Assembly: GCA_046597375.1 (NCBI GenBank)
Contig: JBKJKM010000261.1
Span: 1 to 6,594 of the forward strand
From: DATLED01 sp046597375
Lineage (GTDB): Bacteria; Actinomycetota; Acidimicrobiia; Acidimicrobiales; CADCTF01
Reading direction: 5' to 3'
Length of the DNA: 6,594 nucleotides
Shown: positions 5,070 through 6,594 of the stretch, piece by piece
Numbering within the stretch: position 1 is the first letter of the stretch
Layout of the letters: each line of letters begins with the position of its first letter
Made by a program: the position numbers and the translations under genes
Notes under the pieces: generated by a model
Database searches by the model: none
Seen by the model: the letters and a program-made list of their open reading frames with translations, nothing else
What the model was told of the DNA's origin: nothing

Positions 5070-6479
5070 ATGCAACGACTGTCCGGCCTCGACGCGACGT
5101 TCCTCTACCTGGAGTCCTCCAGCAACCTGATGCACGTGGCGTCGACCGCGGTCTTCGACCCGTCGACGGTGCCCGGCGGCTACACGTTCGAAGGCGTCAA
5201 GGAGCTGGTGGCGTCACGGCTACACCTGTTGCCGCCCTTCCGTCGGCGCCTCGTCGAAGTGCCGTTCCAGCTGCACCATCCGATGTGGATCGAGGATCCC
5301 GACTTCGACCTCGACTACCACATGCGTCGGGCCGCCCTGCCGGCGCCGGGCGGCGAGCAGGAGCTGGCCGAGTTCGCGGCCGACGTGATGGGCCGGGCCC
5401 TCGACCGATCGCGTCCGCTGTGGGAGATGTACGTGATCGAGGGGCTCGAGAACGGCCTCATCGCCACGGTGACCAAGACCCACCACGCCGCCATCGACGG
5501 CGTCTCGGGGAACGAGCTGACGGTCAACCTCCTCGACATGCAGCCCGAGCCGACCGTGATGGAGCCGGACACCGAGTGGAAGCCCGATCGGGTGCCGACC
5601 GACCTCGAGATGCTCACGTATGCCATGAACTCGCTGGCCCGCCAGCCGGTGCTGGGAGTCAAGGCCGTGCGCCGCACCGTCGAGGCGGCTGTGACGCTGC
5701 GCCGCCGGAACCGTCAGCCCGAGATCACGCCGCCGCCGGCGCCGTTCTCGGCCCCCAACACCTCGCTCAACGGCGCCATCACCGGTCGCCGCAAGTTCGC
5801 CTTCACCCAGCTGCCGCTCGACGACGTGAAGATGATCAAGAACGCCCTCGGCGGCACGGTCAACGACGTGGTTCTGGCGCTGTGCGCCGGCGCTCTGCGC
5901 GGCTACCTTGCCGGCCGAGACGAGCTTCCCGCCGACCCCCTCGTCGCCATGGTGCCGATCTCCGTGCGGACCGAAGACCTCAAGGGGGCCATGGGCAATC
6001 AGGTCTCGCAGATGCTCGTGTCACTCGCAACCTCGGTCGCCGACCCCGTCGAGCGGCTCCACACCATCTCCAGCGGAACCGACGGTGCCAAGGAGCAGGA
6101 GAAGGCGATCGGCGCTGAGACGCTGATGAACTGGGCCGAGTTCGCGGCGCCGGCCGTTGCCGCTCGCGCCGCTCGGCTCTACTCGAACATGAAGCTGGCC
6201 GACCGGCACCGTCCGCTGTTCAACGTGACGATCTCTAACGTCCCCGGCCCGAACTTCCCGCTGTACTCGGCCGGGTCGCGCATGGTCGCCATGTACCCGA
6301 TGGGCCCGGTGGCCGACGGTGGCGGGCTCAACATCACGGTCATGTCCTACATGGGGACGATGTTCTTCGGCCTCGTCGCCTGCGCCGACACGGTGCCCGA
6401 GGTCTGGGACATCGCCCACGGCCTCGACGCCGCCCTCGACGAGCTCCGCAAGGCGGCGGAGAAGTCGTCGGGCGCCTGA
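5070..6479 (+). CDS. Wax ester synthase / acyl-CoA:diacylglycerol acyltransferase (WS/DGAT family O-acyltransferase)
   Basis: Members transfer acyl groups from acyl-CoA to fatty alcohols or diacylglycerol, making wax esters or triacylglycerol for storage. The 469-residue product matches the family's usual ~450-480. It opens with the N-terminal signature RLSGLDATFLYLES...MHV. It then has PLWEM (116-120), the catalytic HHAAIDG (HHxxxDG, H138, H139, D143, G144), NDVVLALCAGALR (265-277), MGNQVS near 308-313, NVTISNVPGPNFPLY (385-399) and GGGLNITVMSY (418-428). All key residues are intact. No membrane-spanning segment is obvious, as expected for a peripheral enzyme. ATG 5070 fits the family N-terminus; the 40-codon in-frame extension to 4950 overlaps the glycosylase and is rejected. 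No Shine-Dalgarno is present; AAGAAT lies 6 nt before the ATG, a weak leaderless -10. It starts 31 bp after the glycosylase stop. Wax versus triacylglycerol preference cannot be predicted. Confidence 0.95.
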   Translation: MQRLSGLDATFLYLESSSNLMHVASTAVFDPSTVPGGYTFEGVKELVASRLHLLPPFRRRLVEVPFQLHHPMWIEDPDFDLDYHMRRAALPAPGGEQELAEFAADVMGRALDRSRPLWEMYVIEGLENGLIATVTKTHHAAIDGVSGNELTVNLLDMQPEPTVMEPDTEWKPDRVPTDLEMLTYAMNSLARQPVLGVKAVRRTVEAAVTLRRRNRQPEITPPPAPFSAPNTSLNGAITGRRKFAFTQLPLDDVKMIKNALGGTVNDVVLALCAGALRGYLAGRDELPADPLVAMVPISVRTEDLKGAMGNQVSQMLVSLATSVADPVERLHTISSGTDGAKEQEKAIGAETLMNWAEFAAPAVAARAARLYSNMKLADRHRPLFNVTISNVPGPNFPLYSAGSRMVAMYPMGPVADGGGLNITVMSYMGTMFFGLVACADTVPEVWDIAHGLDAALDELRKAAEKSSGA

Positions 6480-6503
6480 GACCGAGGTGGCGGTTGCTAT
6501 GCT
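6476..6503 (+). promoter_or_regulatory. Probable tRNA-Gly promoter
   Basis: TATGCT (6498-6503) is a good actinobacterial -10, preceded after 16 bp by CTGAGA (6476-6481), matching four of six TTGACA positions. Transcription would start near 6510, giving a pre-tRNA leader of about 9 nt. The -35 overlaps the TGA stop of the acyltransferase gene, and no terminator separates the two, so read-through from upstream is also possible. Confidence 0.55.
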
Positions 6504-6518
6504 GGCCGCCGCAACACT

Positions 6519-6594
6519 GCGGACGTGGCTCAGTTGGTAGAGCATCACCTTGCCAAGGTGAGGGTCGCCAGTTCGAATCTGGTCGTCCGCTCCA
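6519..6594 (+). tRNA. tRNA-Gly (anticodon GCC)
   Basis: The complete cloverleaf folds from the sequence. The acceptor stem GCGGACG pairs with CGTCCGC (6584-6590) in 7 perfect pairs. The D arm is GCTC/GAGC with the AGTTGGTA loop. The anticodon stem TCACC/GGTGA encloses TTGCCAA, with GCC at 6552-6554. The variable loop has 5 nt, and the T arm GCCAG/CTGGT encloses TTCGAAT. U73 at 6591 is the usual bacterial tRNA-Gly discriminator, and CCA is encoded (6592-6594), ending at the window edge. It reads GGC and GGU glycine codons. Whether an integrated element follows the 3' end cannot be seen. Confidence 0.98.

Noticed and set aside
5042..6118. 358-codon plus-strand frame inside the acyltransferase
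   Set aside because: Arg/Pro/Ala-rich frame-shifted shadow of a gene with intact WS/DGAT motifs.
6519..6594. Integration site of a mobile element at the tRNA 3' end
   Set aside because: The window ends at the CCA, so no attachment repeat or integrase can be seen; the sequence to the left is ordinary chromosome.

Overview
The window is GC-rich bacterial chromosome with tightly packed genes. The gene set is a Ski2-like helicase of the mycobacterial HelY type, oligoribonuclease, dUTPase, an Fpg/Nei-type glycosylase, a wax ester synthase/diacylglycerol acyltransferase and tRNA-Gly. This set, the frequent GTG starts and the near absence of Shine-Dalgarno sites point to a high-GC actinobacterium. 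An Acidimicrobiia-like lineage is my best guess, but that is inference. No phage, CRISPR array or transposase gene is visible.

Left part (1-3531): the 3' end of a probable secreted, Ig-like-domain protein runs rightward and stops 3 bp short of the leftward oligoribonuclease gene orn. Upstream of orn, on the same minus strand, lies the helicase gene helY. The two form a likely RNA-turnover pair: the helicase remodels RNA and Orn finishes off the di- and short oligonucleotides. The helY-orn junction holds the most unusual structure in the window. A 17-bp sequence covering the last codons and stop of helY is repeated exactly 127 bp downstream, and the DNA between the copies contains two palindromes. 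Removing one repeat plus the intervening DNA leaves HelY unchanged and puts its TAG stop 10 nt before the orn GTG.

Middle (3532-3716): a divergent control region between helY and dut. It contains a candidate minus-strand promoter, a very strong Shine-Dalgarno followed by a 25-codon ORF in the presumed helY leader, small palindromes next to the helY start, and a TANNNT-N7-ATG signature suggesting leaderless dut mRNA.

Right part (3717-6594): dut, a variant Fpg/Nei glycosylase and a WS/DGAT acyltransferase are co-directional with gaps of 14 and 31 bp and may be one transcript. dut and the glycosylase both protect DNA from damaged or wrong bases; the acyltransferase makes storage lipid and has no obvious link to them. 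A complete tRNA-Gly(GCC), with encoded CCA, ends exactly at the window edge. Its likely promoter overlaps the end of the acyltransferase gene. Apart from the helY-orn insertion and the helY leader, the region looks like ordinary core chromosome.
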